A stretch of 64,000 bases of DNA from Azophilus sp963663395 (GTDB lineage: Bacteria; Pseudomonadota; Gammaproteobacteria; Pseudomonadales; Azotimanducaceae). Position numbers and translations under genes: made by a program. The stretch covers positions 3,162,001 to 3,226,000 of the forward strand of contig OY760226.1 of assembly GCA_963663395.1 (NCBI GenBank). The letters run 5' to 3'. Below, in pieces: positions 35,171-45,145 of this stretch. Every line of letters begins with the position of its first letter. Within the stretch, counting starts at the first letter, position 1. Below the pieces are notes generated by a model. It did no database searches, had not been told where the DNA came from, and worked only from the letters and a program-made list of their open reading frames with translations.

Positions 35171-35584
35171 TCATGCCAGTTCGAAACCGTGTGTCACTGC
35201 AACGCCCGCGCGGCGAAACATGATCGATGCGGAGCAGTACTTGTCCGCCGACAGTTCAACAGCACGCGCAACTTTCTTCTCGGTCAGGTTCTCGCCCGCA
35301 ACCGTGAAGTGCAGGTGTATGTCGGTGAACACCTTGGGGTCCGACTCGGCGCGGTTGGCAGTGACCCTGGCTTCGCACCTGGACACGGCCGAGCGCGACT
35401 TGCGCAGGATGTGGACGACGTCGAACGCCGCACAGCCGCCGAGACCCAGCAGCATCAACTCCATTGGCCGCGCGCCCGCATTGCGGCCCCCCGACTCCGG
35501 CGGACCGTCGATGGTGATTTCGTGCCCGCTGCCGGACCGGGCGGTGAACGTTACCTCGTCCTTCCAGGCTATGTTCGCTTCCAT
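35171..35584 (-). CDS. OsmC-family peroxidase/redox protein
   Basis: 137 residues. N-terminal beta strands (WKDEVTFTARSGSGHEITID), PMELMLLGLGGCAAFDVVHIL with the first conserved cysteine, and the C-terminal YCSASIMFRRAGVAVTHGFE with the second. The two cysteines are the expected peroxidatic and resolving pair that reduce organic hydroperoxides. It is convergent with the deacetylase-family gene and read with DUF1801 on the leftward strand, though ~155 bp separate them. Confidence 0.9.
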   Translation of the reverse strand: MEANIAWKDEVTFTARSGSGHEITIDGPPESGGRNAGARPMELMLLGLGGCAAFDVVHILRKSRSAVSRCEARVTANRAESDPKVFTDIHLHFTVAGENLTEKKVARAVELSADKYCSASIMFRRAGVAVTHGFELA

Positions 35585-35740
35585 GGGGTTCGGTGACCTC
35601 CGATTATTTTCCTATCCTTCGGCTCGAAACTCTCCTCAATCCATCGGCCGGGGGCGCGGCGGCATCGAATTCTCGCTTTTACGACTTGCTACGGCGCAGG
35701 CCCCCGGGTCAGGTTCCCGCCGTGGCCCCGGCTGGTAACT

Positions 35741-36157
35741 TCAGCCATACCGGCGTTTCATGTCGGCAACCGACTCACGGACCAGTTCTTCGAGCACGTC
35801 CGGGTCGATGTCATCGAGTTTGTTCACGTAGAGACAGGACTTCCCGGTCCGGTGCTTGCCCAGCCTGGCGAGCAGAGCCTCGTGACCGGCAAAGCCGGGC
35901 ATGATGTACAGCACCAGGTTCTGTTTCCGCGGCGCGAAGCCGACGACGGGCCAATCCCCCTCGCGACCGCTGGCATAGGTGTAGTGGTAGCTGCCGAAAC
36001 CGACGATACTCGACCCCCACATCCGTGGCGCCTCGCCGGTGACCTCCCGCATCAGCGCGAGGACCTGCAGCGCATCTTCCCGGCGCCTCGGGTTTTCGAC
36101 CGAATTGAGGTATGCGTCGACATCGCCGTCGTTCTGCCTTGTCTTGAGTTCGGACAT
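35741..36157 (-). CDS. DUF1801 domain protein
   Basis: 138 residues. The family pattern is clear: DVDAYLNSVENPRRREDALQ at the start, then MWGSSIVGFGSYHYTYASG, WPVVGFAPRKQNLVLYI and CLYVNKLDDIDPDVLEEL. The fold resembles SRPBCC/YdhG-like small domains; no function is established. No signal peptide. Leftward, between OsmC and the divergent reductase gene. Confidence 0.88.
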   Translation of the reverse strand: MSELKTRQNDGDVDAYLNSVENPRRREDALQVLALMREVTGEAPRMWGSSIVGFGSYHYTYASGREGDWPVVGFAPRKQNLVLYIMPGFAGHEALLARLGKHRTGKSCLYVNKLDDIDPDVLEELVRESVADMKRRYG

Positions 36158-36426
36158 CGACCGGGTACCCCGCCGCCGGAAACGGTCCCATTATAGGCAA
36201 GCGCCACGGCTTGGGACCGGCGATTCATCCTGTGCTGGTGGCCGTAGCGGATCGCTGGAAAATACCCTACGTTCCGGCCCGACGCGTGCCCCCAGCCGGG
36301 CGCCACGTCGTTCCGGATGTTGCGCGGGGCTTTTGCCGCGGACTGCTTGCTGCCAAACTTGAAGCGTCGGCGTTGCCCGTCCAGGTGCGCCGGACATCCC
36401 GATCCCGGTAACGAAGAGTCGATTCA

Positions 36427-37446
36427 ATGAGCGAACTGGAAAACTTGAAGTGGGTTGTGGCATCCCGGCCCGAGGTCGAAGTGCAGGCATCGAATTTCGA
36501 ATTGAAGCGGGAACCCGTGGCTCCCCTGGGGCCCGGCTGCATGTTGCTGAAGGCGCGGTACTTCACGGTGAATCCGCCCGCCCGCATGGCGCTCGTCTCC
36601 GGCGGAATCGCGCGCCGGCCCATCCCCATAGGCGCGACCATGCGCGGCAGCGGGCTGGCCGAGGTGGTTGAGTCCCGCAACTCGGATTTCGAGCCGGGCG
36701 ACCTGGTGATGGGCGATCTGGGCTGGCAGCGTTACGTCATATCGGACGGCGTTCGGCGCCGCGTAGTGAACAAGGTGCAGCCCAGGGAGGGTTTCCCGGA
36801 GAGCACCCTGCTGCATGTGCTCGGCGGCAGCGGCGCCACGGCGTATTTCGGCATGACCGAATACGCCCGGCCCCGCGTGGGGGATACCCTGGTTGTTTCG
36901 ACCGCAGCGGGCAATGTGGGCGCACTAGTCTGCCAACTGGCGAAAATGCAGGGGTGCCGGGTAGTCGGCATCGCCGGCGGCGCCAGGAAGTGCGACTGGC
37001 TGGTGGGCGAACTCGGTTGCGACGCCGCCATCGACTACAAGTCCGAGGACGTGGCTGCCCGTCTCGACGAGACCTGCCCGAACGGGATCGACATCTACTT
37101 CGACCACGTCGGCGGCGAAATACTCGACGCGGCACTGGCCCGCATCGCCCAGGGCGCCAGGGTAGTGCTGTGCGGCGGCACGTCCCAGTACAACAACGAC
37201 CTGGACTGGTACGGCCCCAAGAACTACTTCAACCTGGTCTACAAGCAGGCCGAGATGACGGGCTTCTACGTCTTCAACTTCGCTAACCGGTTCGAGGAAG
37301 CCCACTCGAGACTCGCCGCGCTGATCGCCGACGGCAGGCTACAGTACAAGGAAGACATCCTCGAAGGCGTGGAGAGCCTGCCGGAGGCATTGATGCGCCT
37401 GTTCCGCGGCGACAACTTCGGCACGCAACTGGTGCACGATGCATAG
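36427..37446 (+). CDS. Medium-chain NADP-dependent alkenal/one reductase (curcumin-reductase-like)
   Basis: 339 residues of the zinc-independent MDR superfamily: VNPPARMALV at the substrate side, MRGSGLAEVVESRNSDFEPGD, and the nucleotide-binding VVSTAAGNVGALVCQLAKMQGCRVVGIAGG, then YFDHVGGEILDAAL. It reduces the C=C bond of alpha,beta-unsaturated ketones or aldehydes with NADPH, detoxifying lipid-derived alkenals. The gene starts ~270 bp from DUF1801 and is followed 199 bp later by the nuo operon, whose promoter presumably lies in that gap; I saw no convincing sigma70 boxes there. Confidence 0.9.
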   Translation: MSELENLKWVVASRPEVEVQASNFELKREPVAPLGPGCMLLKARYFTVNPPARMALVSGGIARRPIPIGATMRGSGLAEVVESRNSDFEPGDLVMGDLGWQRYVISDGVRRRVVNKVQPREGFPESTLLHVLGGSGATAYFGMTEYARPRVGDTLVVSTAAGNVGALVCQLAKMQGCRVVGIAGGARKCDWLVGELGCDAAIDYKSEDVAARLDETCPNGIDIYFDHVGGEILDAALARIAQGARVVLCGGTSQYNNDLDWYGPKNYFNLVYKQAEMTGFYVFNFANRFEEAHSRLAALIADGRLQYKEDILEGVESLPEALMRLFRGDNFGTQLVHDA

Positions 37447-37645
37447 CGGCAGGTGGCAAAAGCCCCGCTTCAGTCGGCCGGCCATGCACCGATAGCGGAC
37501 AAATCGGGCTCAATTTCGTCCCGCCACTTGCGCCCGGACAAGTCGGACATTATTGTCGCACCCCGATTTGTGGGGCGATGTCCTGCCGGCACACGGGCAC
37601 GCTCGATCGATCCACTTCCAACGTCGGTTTTCGTCAGGAGATTCG

Positions 37646-38107
37646 GTGGGACCGGAGACAGCTTTGGATGCGGCCACGGGCGGCCAGGACCTCTGGCCCT
37701 TGCTGATCTACACGGCGCTTGTCGCCGGGGTACTGGGTGTCGTGTTTGTGGGTTCGTGGCTGCTCGGTTCCCGCACGCGGCACAAAAAGGCCACCGACAT
37801 GCCATTCGAGTCCGGCATCGTGCCGGTGGGCACGGCTGAACAGACGCGCCTGTCAGTGGAGTTCTATCTCGTCGCGATGTTTTTCGTGATCTTCGATCTC
37901 GAGACCATCTTCATCTTCGCCTGGGCAGTTGCGTTCTTCGAGCTGGGCTGGCGGGGCTACTTCGGCGCCGGCATCTTCATTGTCATCCTGCTGGTGGCGC
38001 TGGTGTACGAACTGCGTACGGGCGCCCTGGACTGGGGCGTCAAGGAACGGTTCCGCCGGCGCCGCTATGCGACAGTTCCTGCGACCGAAGGGGAGGGTAG
38101 CGCCTGA
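37646..38107 (+). CDS. nuoA: NADH-quinone oxidoreductase subunit A
   Basis: About 153 residues with three membrane helices. MPFESGIVPVG is the conserved cytoplasmic loop and FYLVAMFFVIFDLETIFIF the characteristic helix. The N-terminal helix lies at ~18-40. The start is GTG 37646, with AGGAG 5 bp before it; a longer frame from 37553 is unlikely. First gene of the operon: its TGA overlaps the nuoB start by one base. Confidence 0.95.
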   Translation: MGPETALDAATGGQDLWPLLIYTALVAGVLGVVFVGSWLLGSRTRHKKATDMPFESGIVPVGTAEQTRLSVEFYLVAMFFVIFDLETIFIFAWAVAFFELGWRGYFGAGIFIVILLVALVYELRTGALDWGVKERFRRRRYATVPATEGEGSA

Positions 38108-38793
38108 TGCAGTGGCGACTGGTCAAGACGGAGCCGGGGGCGAGCATGGCGGAGCCTGACCGGGTTTACGAGGAGCAGTCCGCCAAGGGCTTCCTCACCG
38201 CCAAGCTGGACGATCTCGTTGCCTGGGGCCGTGCCAACTCGCTGTGGCCGTTCAATTTCGGGCTGTCCTGCTGTTACGTTGAGATGGCCACTGCGCTCAC
38301 CTCCCGGCACGACATCTCCCGATTCGGCGCGGAGGTCATTCGGGCGACGCCCCGCCAGGCCGACCTGATCGTCATTTCCGGCACCGTGTTTCGCAAGATG
38401 GCGCCCGTGCTGCAACACCTCTACGACCAGCTTCTCGAACCCAAGTGGGTGATCTCCATGGGTTCGTGCGCCAACTCGGGCGGCATGTTCGACATCTACA
38501 GCGTCGTGCAGGGCGTCGACAAGTTCCTGCCCGTCGACGTCTATGTGCCGGGCTGCCCGCCGCGCCCGGAAGCCTTCATGCAGGGCCTGACGCTCCTGCA
38601 GGAGGCGGTGAAGGAACGGCCGCGCCCCTACAGCTGGCTGGTCGGCGAGGATGGCTCGTTGAGCAAGTACCAGCCCAGTCAACGCGATGCCCTGACACCG
38701 GAGCGCATGCGCGCAACGAACCTCGATGAGCCCACCAGCGTGGGCGATGCCCCCCTCTCCGGGGACCTGCTCGGCAAAGCGCGGAAACAATGA
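38107..38793 (+). CDS. nuoB: NADH-quinone oxidoreductase subunit B
   Basis: 228 residues. It holds the ligands of iron-sulfur cluster N2: the paired cysteines in FGLSCCYVEMA, then GSCANSGG and VPGCPPRPEAFMQG. It forms the last electron step to quinone next to NuoD. The start at 38107 overlaps nuoA; an internal ATG at 38146 is an alternative. A C-terminal extension of ~50 residues beyond the core is rich in charged residues. Its stop overlaps nuoCD. Confidence 0.96.
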   Translation: MQWRLVKTEPGASMAEPDRVYEEQSAKGFLTAKLDDLVAWGRANSLWPFNFGLSCCYVEMATALTSRHDISRFGAEVIRATPRQADLIVISGTVFRKMAPVLQHLYDQLLEPKWVISMGSCANSGGMFDIYSVVQGVDKFLPVDVYVPGCPPRPEAFMQGLTLLQEAVKERPRPYSWLVGEDGSLSKYQPSQRDALTPERMRATNLDEPTSVGDAPLSGDLLGKARKQ

Positions 38794-40553
38794 CGGCGGA
38801 CGTTGCACAAGCACCGGCGGACACCCGCCGGCAAGGGCCGGTGAACGAACTGCTCGAGCGGTTCGGCCCGGACCTGACCTACCAGCAGACGGTGGACGGC
38901 ATTCCCAACCTCTGGGTACCCCGGGAACGCCTGCTGGAGGTCATGGGACAGCTCAAGCCCGACTACCCCATGCTTTTCGACCTGTCGGTCATCGATGAGC
39001 GACTTCGAACGAACCGGGGCGGGCAGCCCGATTCGGGATTCACCGTGTTTTATCACCTGATCTCGCTGGACCGGAACGAGGACCTGCGCATCAAGGTGGC
39101 ACTGCCGGAGAACGACGCCAGGACGCCCAGCCTCACCGGTGTCTGGCCTGTTGCGAACTGGTACGAACGGGAAGGCTTCGACATGTTCGGGGTCGATTTC
39201 GAGGGCCATCCCAACCAGTACCGGATTCTCACCCCGCCGCTGTGGGAAGGGCATCCGTTGCGCAAGGAGCACCCGGCCAGGGCAACGGAGATGGACCCGT
39301 ACCGCATGTCCGATGAAATCCTCGACGAACAGCAGGAGAGCCTGCGCTTCGTTCCGGAGGAGTGGGGCATGACCAAGACGGCCAAGCACACCGACTTCAT
39401 GTTCCTGAACCTGGGGCCGAACCATCCGAGCGTGCACGGCGTCTTCCGCATCGCCCTGCAACTCGACGGCGAGGTCATCGTCGATGCGGTGCCGGATATC
39501 GGCTACCACCACCGCGGAGCCGAGAAGATGGGCGAGCGCCAGTCCTGGCACACCTACATTCCCTATACCGACCGGGTGGATTACCTGGGCGGCGTCATGA
39601 ACAACCTGCCCTACGTCATGGCCGTGGAGAAGATGGCCGGCATCGAGGTGCCGGACCGGGCCAAGGTCATCCGCATCATGGTCTCGGAACTGTTCCGCAT
39701 CTCCAGTCACCTGGTGTTTTTCGGGACCTTCGCCCAGGACGTGGGCCAGATGTCCCCCGTGTTCTACATGTTCGCCGACCGGGAACGGCTGTTCAGCATC
39801 GTCGAAGCGATCACCGGCGGGCGGATGCACCCGGCCTGGTTCCGCATCGGCGGCGTCACCCAGGACCTGCCCGACGGCTGGGACACCATGGTCAGAGACT
39901 TCGTGGACTACATGCCGGCGCGGCTCGACCACTACGACCGGATGGCCACGCACAACAACATCCTGAAACGGCGCACGGTAGCCGTCGGCCAGTACAACAC
40001 CGCGGAAGCGGTGGAGTGGGGCATTACCGGGCCGGGCCTGCGAGCCACCGGCTCCGACTGGGACCTGCGCAAAAAGCGCCCGTACGGCGGCTACGACCAG
40101 TTCGACTTCGAGGTGCCCACCGCCGTCAACGGCGATTCCTACGACCGCTGCGTGGTGCGCGTGGAGGAGATTCGCCAGAGCCTGCGCATCATCCGCCAGT
40201 GCCTCGACAACATGCCGCCGGGGCCGCACAAGGCAGACCATCCCCAGGCCACGCCGCCGCCCCGGGCGCAGACGATGGAACACATAGAGACGCTCATCCA
40301 GCACTTCCTGAACGTGAGCTGGGGCCCGGTGATTCCGCCTTCGGAATGCTGTGTCAACATCGAGGCGACCAAGGGCTGGAATTCCTACTACCTGGTTTCC
40401 GACGGCGGCACCACCTCGTACCGCACGCGCATACGCACGCCGTCGTTCCCCCATCTCCAGATGATTCCGCTGATTTCCCGCGGGTTCATGGTGGCGGACC
40501 TGATCGCCATCATCGCCAGCATCGATTTCGTCATGGCGGACGTGGACCGATGA
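38790..40553 (+). CDS. nuoCD: Fused NADH-quinone oxidoreductase subunits C and D
   Basis: 587 residues. The N-terminal ~180 residues are NuoC (VWPVANWYEREGFDMFGVDFEGHP); a linker leads to NuoD from ~200 (FLNLGPNHPSVHGVFRIALQLDGE), with the quinone-site segment PDIGYHHRGAEK. The fusion is the arrangement of many Gammaproteobacteria such as Escherichia coli and points to that class. It overlaps nuoB by 4 bp and nuoE by 4 bp (ATGA). Confidence 0.96.
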   Translation: MTADVAQAPADTRRQGPVNELLERFGPDLTYQQTVDGIPNLWVPRERLLEVMGQLKPDYPMLFDLSVIDERLRTNRGGQPDSGFTVFYHLISLDRNEDLRIKVALPENDARTPSLTGVWPVANWYEREGFDMFGVDFEGHPNQYRILTPPLWEGHPLRKEHPARATEMDPYRMSDEILDEQQESLRFVPEEWGMTKTAKHTDFMFLNLGPNHPSVHGVFRIALQLDGEVIVDAVPDIGYHHRGAEKMGERQSWHTYIPYTDRVDYLGGVMNNLPYVMAVEKMAGIEVPDRAKVIRIMVSELFRISSHLVFFGTFAQDVGQMSPVFYMFADRERLFSIVEAITGGRMHPAWFRIGGVTQDLPDGWDTMVRDFVDYMPARLDHYDRMATHNNILKRRTVAVGQYNTAEAVEWGITGPGLRATGSDWDLRKKRPYGGYDQFDFEVPTAVNGDSYDRCVVRVEEIRQSLRIIRQCLDNMPPGPHKADHPQATPPPRAQTMEHIETLIQHFLNVSWGPVIPPSECCVNIEATKGWNSYYLVSDGGTTSYRTRIRTPSFPHLQMIPLISRGFMVADLIAIIASIDFVMADVDR

Positions 40554-41038
40554 GCGAAGCGCAACTCATCAGCCCGCTCAGCGCCGAGGAGGTGCAAGCC
40601 ATCGAGGCGGAGATCGCGCATCTCCCGGATCGGGAGTCCGCGGCCATCGATGCGCTGCTCATCGTCCAGGAAAAGCGCGGCTGGATCTCGGATGAGAGTC
40701 TTGCAGCCATCGCCGGGCTACTCGGCATGTCAACGGCCGATCTCGACAGCATCGCCACCTTCTACAACCTGATCTACCGGCGTCCCGTCGGGCGGCACGT
40801 GGTCATGGTCTGCGACAGCGTCAGCTGCTACGTGATGGGCTGCGACCGGCTGCGCGGCGCCCTCGAGGACAAGCTGGGCGTCAGGCCCGGCCAGACCACG
40901 GAGGACGGCCGCTTCACGCTCCTGCCCATCGTCTGCCTCGGCGCCTGCGACCGGGCGCCGGCCATGCAGATCGACAAGGAACTGTTCGGCCCCGTGGCAC
41001 CCGGGGACCTTGACGGCATCCTGGGAGGGTTCTCCTGA
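40550..41038 (+). CDS. nuoE: NADH-quinone oxidoreductase subunit E
   Basis: 162 residues from the ATG that overlaps the nuoCD stop (ATGA). It carries the thioredoxin-like ferredoxin fold with 2Fe-2S cysteines in VCDSVSCYVMG and VCLGACDRAP. It works with NuoF in the NADH dehydrogenase arm. A much longer frame through this region (from 39362) is antiparallel-frame noise over nuoCD and does not define the start. The stop overlaps nuoF by one base (TGATG). Confidence 0.95.
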   Translation: MSEAQLISPLSAEEVQAIEAEIAHLPDRESAAIDALLIVQEKRGWISDESLAAIAGLLGMSTADLDSIATFYNLIYRRPVGRHVVMVCDSVSCYVMGCDRLRGALEDKLGVRPGQTTEDGRFTLLPIVCLGACDRAPAMQIDKELFGPVAPGDLDGILGGFS

Positions 41039-42348
41039 TGCACGACCTGTCCGCCAGGCCCCTCACCGCCCGCATTCTCGACGCGCAAGCCGCCGGAACA
41101 GGCGCCGTGGATCTCGAAGCGTATGAAACCGCGGGCGGCTACGCGGCGGCCCGGCAGGCAGTCACAGGGATGACTCCGGCAGAGGTCCGGGAGTTGGTCA
41201 AGGACGCCAACCTCCGGGGCCGGGGCGGCGCCGGCTTTCCCACTGGTGTGAAATGGGGATTCGTGCCCATGGACGGCGCGGCGGCAAGCGGCCACAAGTA
41301 CCTGGTCTGCAACGCCGACGAAATGGAGCCCGGCACCTTCAAGGACCGCTACCTGATGGAGAAGGACCCGCACATGCTCATCGAGGGCATGATCATCGGG
41401 GCCTGGGCCATTCAGGCAGACAAGGCGTACGTCTTCCTGCGCGGCGAGTACCACGAGTCCTACCGGCAACTGCAGGACGCGATAGCAGAAGCCCGTTCGA
41501 AGGGCTACCTGGGGGAGGGCATCTTCGGGACCGGGTTCAACCTCGACCTGGCGGTGCACCGGTCCGGCGGCCGCTACATCTGCGGCGAAGAAACGGCGCT
41601 GTTGAACGCCCTGGAAGGCAAGCGCGCCCAACCGCGCACCAAGCCGCCGTTCCCGCCGGCGAGCGGCGCCTGGGGGCGGCCCACCATCGTCAACAACGTG
41701 GAAACGCTGTGCAACGTTCCCGCCATCGTCACGAACGGCCCCGACTGGTTCCTGGAACTGGGTCGCGGTGAAGATGCCGGGACCAAAGTGTTCGGCGTAT
41801 CCGGCCGCGTCAACAACCCGGGCCTGTGGGAACTGCCGATGGGCACGCCCATCCGCGAGATCATCGATGACCACGCCGGCGGCATGCAGGACGGTTACCG
41901 CCTGCGCGGCATTCTGCCGGGTGGTGCGTCCACCGAGTTCCTGGTGGAAGAGCACTTCGACCTGCCCATGGAATACGCAACCATCCAGGCGGCTGGTTCG
42001 CGCATGGGCACCGGCACCATGATCCTGATGGACGATTCGATCTGTCCCGTGGACATGTCCCGCAACCTCCAGCACTTCTTTGCCCAGGAATCCTGCGGGT
42101 TCTGCACGCCCTGCCGGGAAGGGCTGCCCTGGGTGGAGCAACTGCTGCTCGACATCGAGGAAGGACGCGGGCAGCCGGGCGACCTGGACGTGCTCGACAG
42201 GAACGCGGCCTTCATCGGCATGCCGGGCAATACCTTCTGCCTGCACGCCACCGGCGCCATCGAACCCCTGATGAGCGCGCTGAAGTACTTCCGGGACGAT
42301 TTTGAAGCCCATATTTCGAGCGGGCGCTGCCCGTACAGGGAGGCGTGA
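41038..42348 (+). CDS. nuoF: NADH-quinone oxidoreductase subunit F (NADH/FMN-binding)
   Basis: 436 residues. LRGRGGAGFPTGVKWGF binds FMN/NADH, CNADEMEPGTFKDR follows, and the N3 4Fe-4S cysteines lie in ESCGFCTPCREG plus a later Cys in GNTFCLHATGA. This is the NADH entry site of complex I. Coupled to nuoE at its start; its stop precedes the nuoG ATG by two bases. Confidence 0.96.
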   Translation: MHDLSARPLTARILDAQAAGTGAVDLEAYETAGGYAAARQAVTGMTPAEVRELVKDANLRGRGGAGFPTGVKWGFVPMDGAAASGHKYLVCNADEMEPGTFKDRYLMEKDPHMLIEGMIIGAWAIQADKAYVFLRGEYHESYRQLQDAIAEARSKGYLGEGIFGTGFNLDLAVHRSGGRYICGEETALLNALEGKRAQPRTKPPFPPASGAWGRPTIVNNVETLCNVPAIVTNGPDWFLELGRGEDAGTKVFGVSGRVNNPGLWELPMGTPIREIIDDHAGGMQDGYRLRGILPGGASTEFLVEEHFDLPMEYATIQAAGSRMGTGTMILMDDSICPVDMSRNLQHFFAQESCGFCTPCREGLPWVEQLLLDIEEGRGQPGDLDVLDRNAAFIGMPGNTFCLHATGAIEPLMSALKYFRDDFEAHISSGRCPYREA

Positions 42349-42350
42349 GA

Positions 42351-45083
42351 ATGCCCGTTATCGAGGTGGACGGCCGCAAATTCGAGGTCGAGCAGGGCCA
42401 GAACCTGCTGCACGCCTGCCTGACGCACAAGCTGGACCTGCCGTATTTCTGCTGGCACCCGGCCATGGGCTCCGTGGGCGCCTGCCGCCAGTGCGCGGTG
42501 ATTCAGTACCAGGACGAAAACGACGAGCGTGGCAGGCTGGTGATGGCCTGCATGACCCCGGTTGCCGATGGCGCGCGGGTTTCCATCGAGGCGGCCCACG
42601 CGACGGAGTTCCGCGCCTCGGTGATGGAGTGGCTGATGGAGAACCATCCCCACGACTGCCCGGTGTGCGAGGAGGGCGGCGAATGCCACCTGCAGGACAT
42701 GACCGTAATGACCGGGCACACCAGCCGCCGCTACCGGGGCGGGAAACGCACCTTCAAGAACCAGTATCTCGGGCCGTTCATCGGCCATGAGATGAACCGC
42801 TGCATCACCTGTTACCGCTGCGTGCGCTACTATCAGGACTATGCGGGGGGCGATGACCTGCAGGCGTTCGGTTCCCGGGACCGGATGTTTTTCGGCCGCG
42901 CCGAGGACGGCGTGCTTGAGAACGAGTTCGCCGGCAACCTGGTGGAGGTCTGCCCGACGGGGGTTTTCACCGACAAGCCCTTCAGCCAGACCTACACGCG
43001 CAAATGGGACCTGCAATCGGCGCCGTCGATCTGCACCGGATGCGCGGTGGGCTGCAATACGATGCCCGGCGAGCGCTACGGCGTGCTGAAACGGGTCCAC
43101 AACCGTTACCACCCGGAACTGAACGGTTATTTTCTCTGCGACCGCGGCCGGTTCGGCAGCGGCTATGTCAACTCCGAACAGCGTCTGCGCCGGGCGGGCG
43201 CCCGGGCCGCAGACGGCGTATTCGAGGAAATTTCGGCCGAGGCCGCTAGTGGGCGCCTGGCGGAGGTGCTGAGCGGCGGGGGTGTGATCGGCATCGGGTC
43301 GCCGCGTGCTTCGCTTGAGAACAACCAGGCATTGAAGCGCCTGGTCGGCGACGAGAATTTTTCGACCGGCGTCTCCAAAGCCCAGGCCGAACTGGACGAA
43401 TTGATGCTGTCGATCCACCAGGCCGGCGGCGCCCGCATCGCCTCGATCGCGGACGTGGAAGCTGCCGATGCGGTGCTGGTGCTTGGCGAGGACGTTCTCA
43501 ATACCGCGCCCCGAGCCGCCCTGGCGCTGCGCCAGGCGGTGCGCAACCTGTCCATGGACATGGCGGCGGGCGCGGGCATTCCCACCTGGCAGGACGCCGG
43601 CGTGCGCGGCCACGCCCAGCACGCCAGGAACCCGTTGCTGATTGCGAGCATGGCGCCGACGCGAATCGACGACATCGCCTCGGCCACCTGGCGCGCAGAG
43701 CCCGAGTCCATTGCGGCGGCGGGTTTCGCCATTGCCCATCGCATCGACGACGATTTCGCCGCCGTATCCGGGGGCCCGGCGTTCGATTCACCATTCGTCG
43801 AGCAAGCCGTGGCAGCACTTGCCGCGGCAGAGAAGCCACTGATCGTATCCGGGCCGGAATGCGCGTCCCGGGAGGTGCTCGAAGCCGCCGCCAACGTCGC
43901 CTGGGCACTGGCCGGCCAGGGCAAGGATTGCGCCCTGCTGCTTGCCGGCGCCGAAGCCAACAGCATGGGCGTAACGCTGCTTGGCGGCGGCATCTCGCTC
44001 GAGACCGCCCTGGACTGGGTTGCCGCGGGCGAGGCCGGCAGCCTCATCGTCCTTGAGAACGACCTTTTCCGGCGCGTCGATGCGGATGCGGCGGCTGCAG
44101 CCCTCGACAGGGCGGAGCACGTGGTGGTGCTGGACGTACTGGAAACGCGCACCGCGGAACGGGCTTCCCTGGCCATACCGGCGGCCGCGGTCACGGAAAG
44201 TACCGGCACGCTGGTCAACTGCGAGGGCCGGGCGCAGCGCTTCTACCAGGTATTCGAGCCGGAAGACCCGGTCCGCCCGTCCTGGCGCTGGCTGGCCGAT
44301 GCGGCCATCGCCGCCGGGCGCAACGATCTCCGCTGGCGGCACATCGACGAAGTCACCCTGGCCTGTGCGGAACTGCCGGGTCTTGCGGGCGCCGCCGAAG
44401 TGACGCCGCCGGCCGACTACCGCACCACCGCCGGCATGCGCATTCCCCGCATGACCCACAGGGCGAGCGGCCGCACGGCCAAGGACGCCCATGTGAGCGT
44501 GCACGAGCCGAAACCCACAGTGGACGACCAGACGCCTTTCTCTTATTCCATGGAAGGCCTGAACGCGGACCAGTCGGGGGGCCTGCTGCCCTACGTCTGG
44601 TCGCCGGGATGGAATTCCAATCAATCCGTGTTCAAGTTTCAGCAGGAGGTGGCCGGTCCGCTGGGGGACGGCGGGACGGGTGTGCTCCTCATCGACCAGG
44701 ATGAGCCGGCCGACCTGCCGGCGCGTTTCCGCGATGCGCCGCAGGCGGTTCCTGCCGGCGACGGCTTGCGCCTGTTGCCGTTGCACCGGGTTTTCGGGTC
44801 CGACGAGTTGAGCGCCTTCGCGCCGCCCATAGAAGAGCGCGGCGCCGGCCCTGAAGTGCTGGTGCATCCGGACGATGCGGAGGCGTTTTCGATCGAGCCG
44901 GGCAAGGGCGCCCGGTGCGGGGAAATAGGCTCATTCGCGGTACGCCTGGATGACGGCATGCCGAAGGGTTGCGCCGGAATCGTGGTGGGGCTCAAAAACG
45001 CCGCGGCCGGGCTGCCCGCCTTCGGCAGCCTGACGCCGGACCCGGATTTCGTGGCGAAGCCCGAGGTGATCGCTCGTGGGTAG
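42351..45083 (+). CDS. nuoG: NADH-quinone oxidoreductase subunit G
   Basis: 910 residues. The N-terminal ferredoxin domain (YFCWHPAMGSVGACRQCAV) and HDCPVCEEGGECHLQD and CITCYRCVRYYQDYA hold the Fe-S ligands of N1b, N5 and N4; SICTGCAVGCNT adds the extra N7-type cluster motif. A molybdopterin-oxidoreductase-like body follows without the cofactor. ATG 42351 is used; GTG 42345 overlaps the nuoF stop and is an alternative. Length equals the long E. coli-type NuoG. Confidence 0.95.
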   Translation: MPVIEVDGRKFEVEQGQNLLHACLTHKLDLPYFCWHPAMGSVGACRQCAVIQYQDENDERGRLVMACMTPVADGARVSIEAAHATEFRASVMEWLMENHPHDCPVCEEGGECHLQDMTVMTGHTSRRYRGGKRTFKNQYLGPFIGHEMNRCITCYRCVRYYQDYAGGDDLQAFGSRDRMFFGRAEDGVLENEFAGNLVEVCPTGVFTDKPFSQTYTRKWDLQSAPSICTGCAVGCNTMPGERYGVLKRVHNRYHPELNGYFLCDRGRFGSGYVNSEQRLRRAGARAADGVFEEISAEAASGRLAEVLSGGGVIGIGSPRASLENNQALKRLVGDENFSTGVSKAQAELDELMLSIHQAGGARIASIADVEAADAVLVLGEDVLNTAPRAALALRQAVRNLSMDMAAGAGIPTWQDAGVRGHAQHARNPLLIASMAPTRIDDIASATWRAEPESIAAAGFAIAHRIDDDFAAVSGGPAFDSPFVEQAVAALAAAEKPLIVSGPECASREVLEAAANVAWALAGQGKDCALLLAGAEANSMGVTLLGGGISLETALDWVAAGEAGSLIVLENDLFRRVDADAAAAALDRAEHVVVLDVLETRTAERASLAIPAAAVTESTGTLVNCEGRAQRFYQVFEPEDPVRPSWRWLADAAIAAGRNDLRWRHIDEVTLACAELPGLAGAAEVTPPADYRTTAGMRIPRMTHRASGRTAKDAHVSVHEPKPTVDDQTPFSYSMEGLNADQSGGLLPYVWSPGWNSNQSVFKFQQEVAGPLGDGGTGVLLIDQDEPADLPARFRDAPQAVPAGDGLRLLPLHRVFGSDELSAFAPPIEERGAGPEVLVHPDDAEAFSIEPGKGARCGEIGSFAVRLDDGMPKGCAGIVVGLKNAAAGLPAFGSLTPDPDFVAKPEVIARG

Positions 45084-45145
45084 AAAGGACACGGCGGGTG
45101 GCAGGCAGACAACAATCGACATGCGGATGAGCGGCTCGGTGCAAC

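Noticed and set aside
37447..37645. Search for a nuo promoter or riboswitch.
   Set aside because: No convincing -35/-10 pair or conserved RNA motif could be seen in the 199-bp gap.
38679..40454. 591-codon frame on the minus strand.
   Set aside because: Antisense of nuoCD, His/Val-rich shadow composition.
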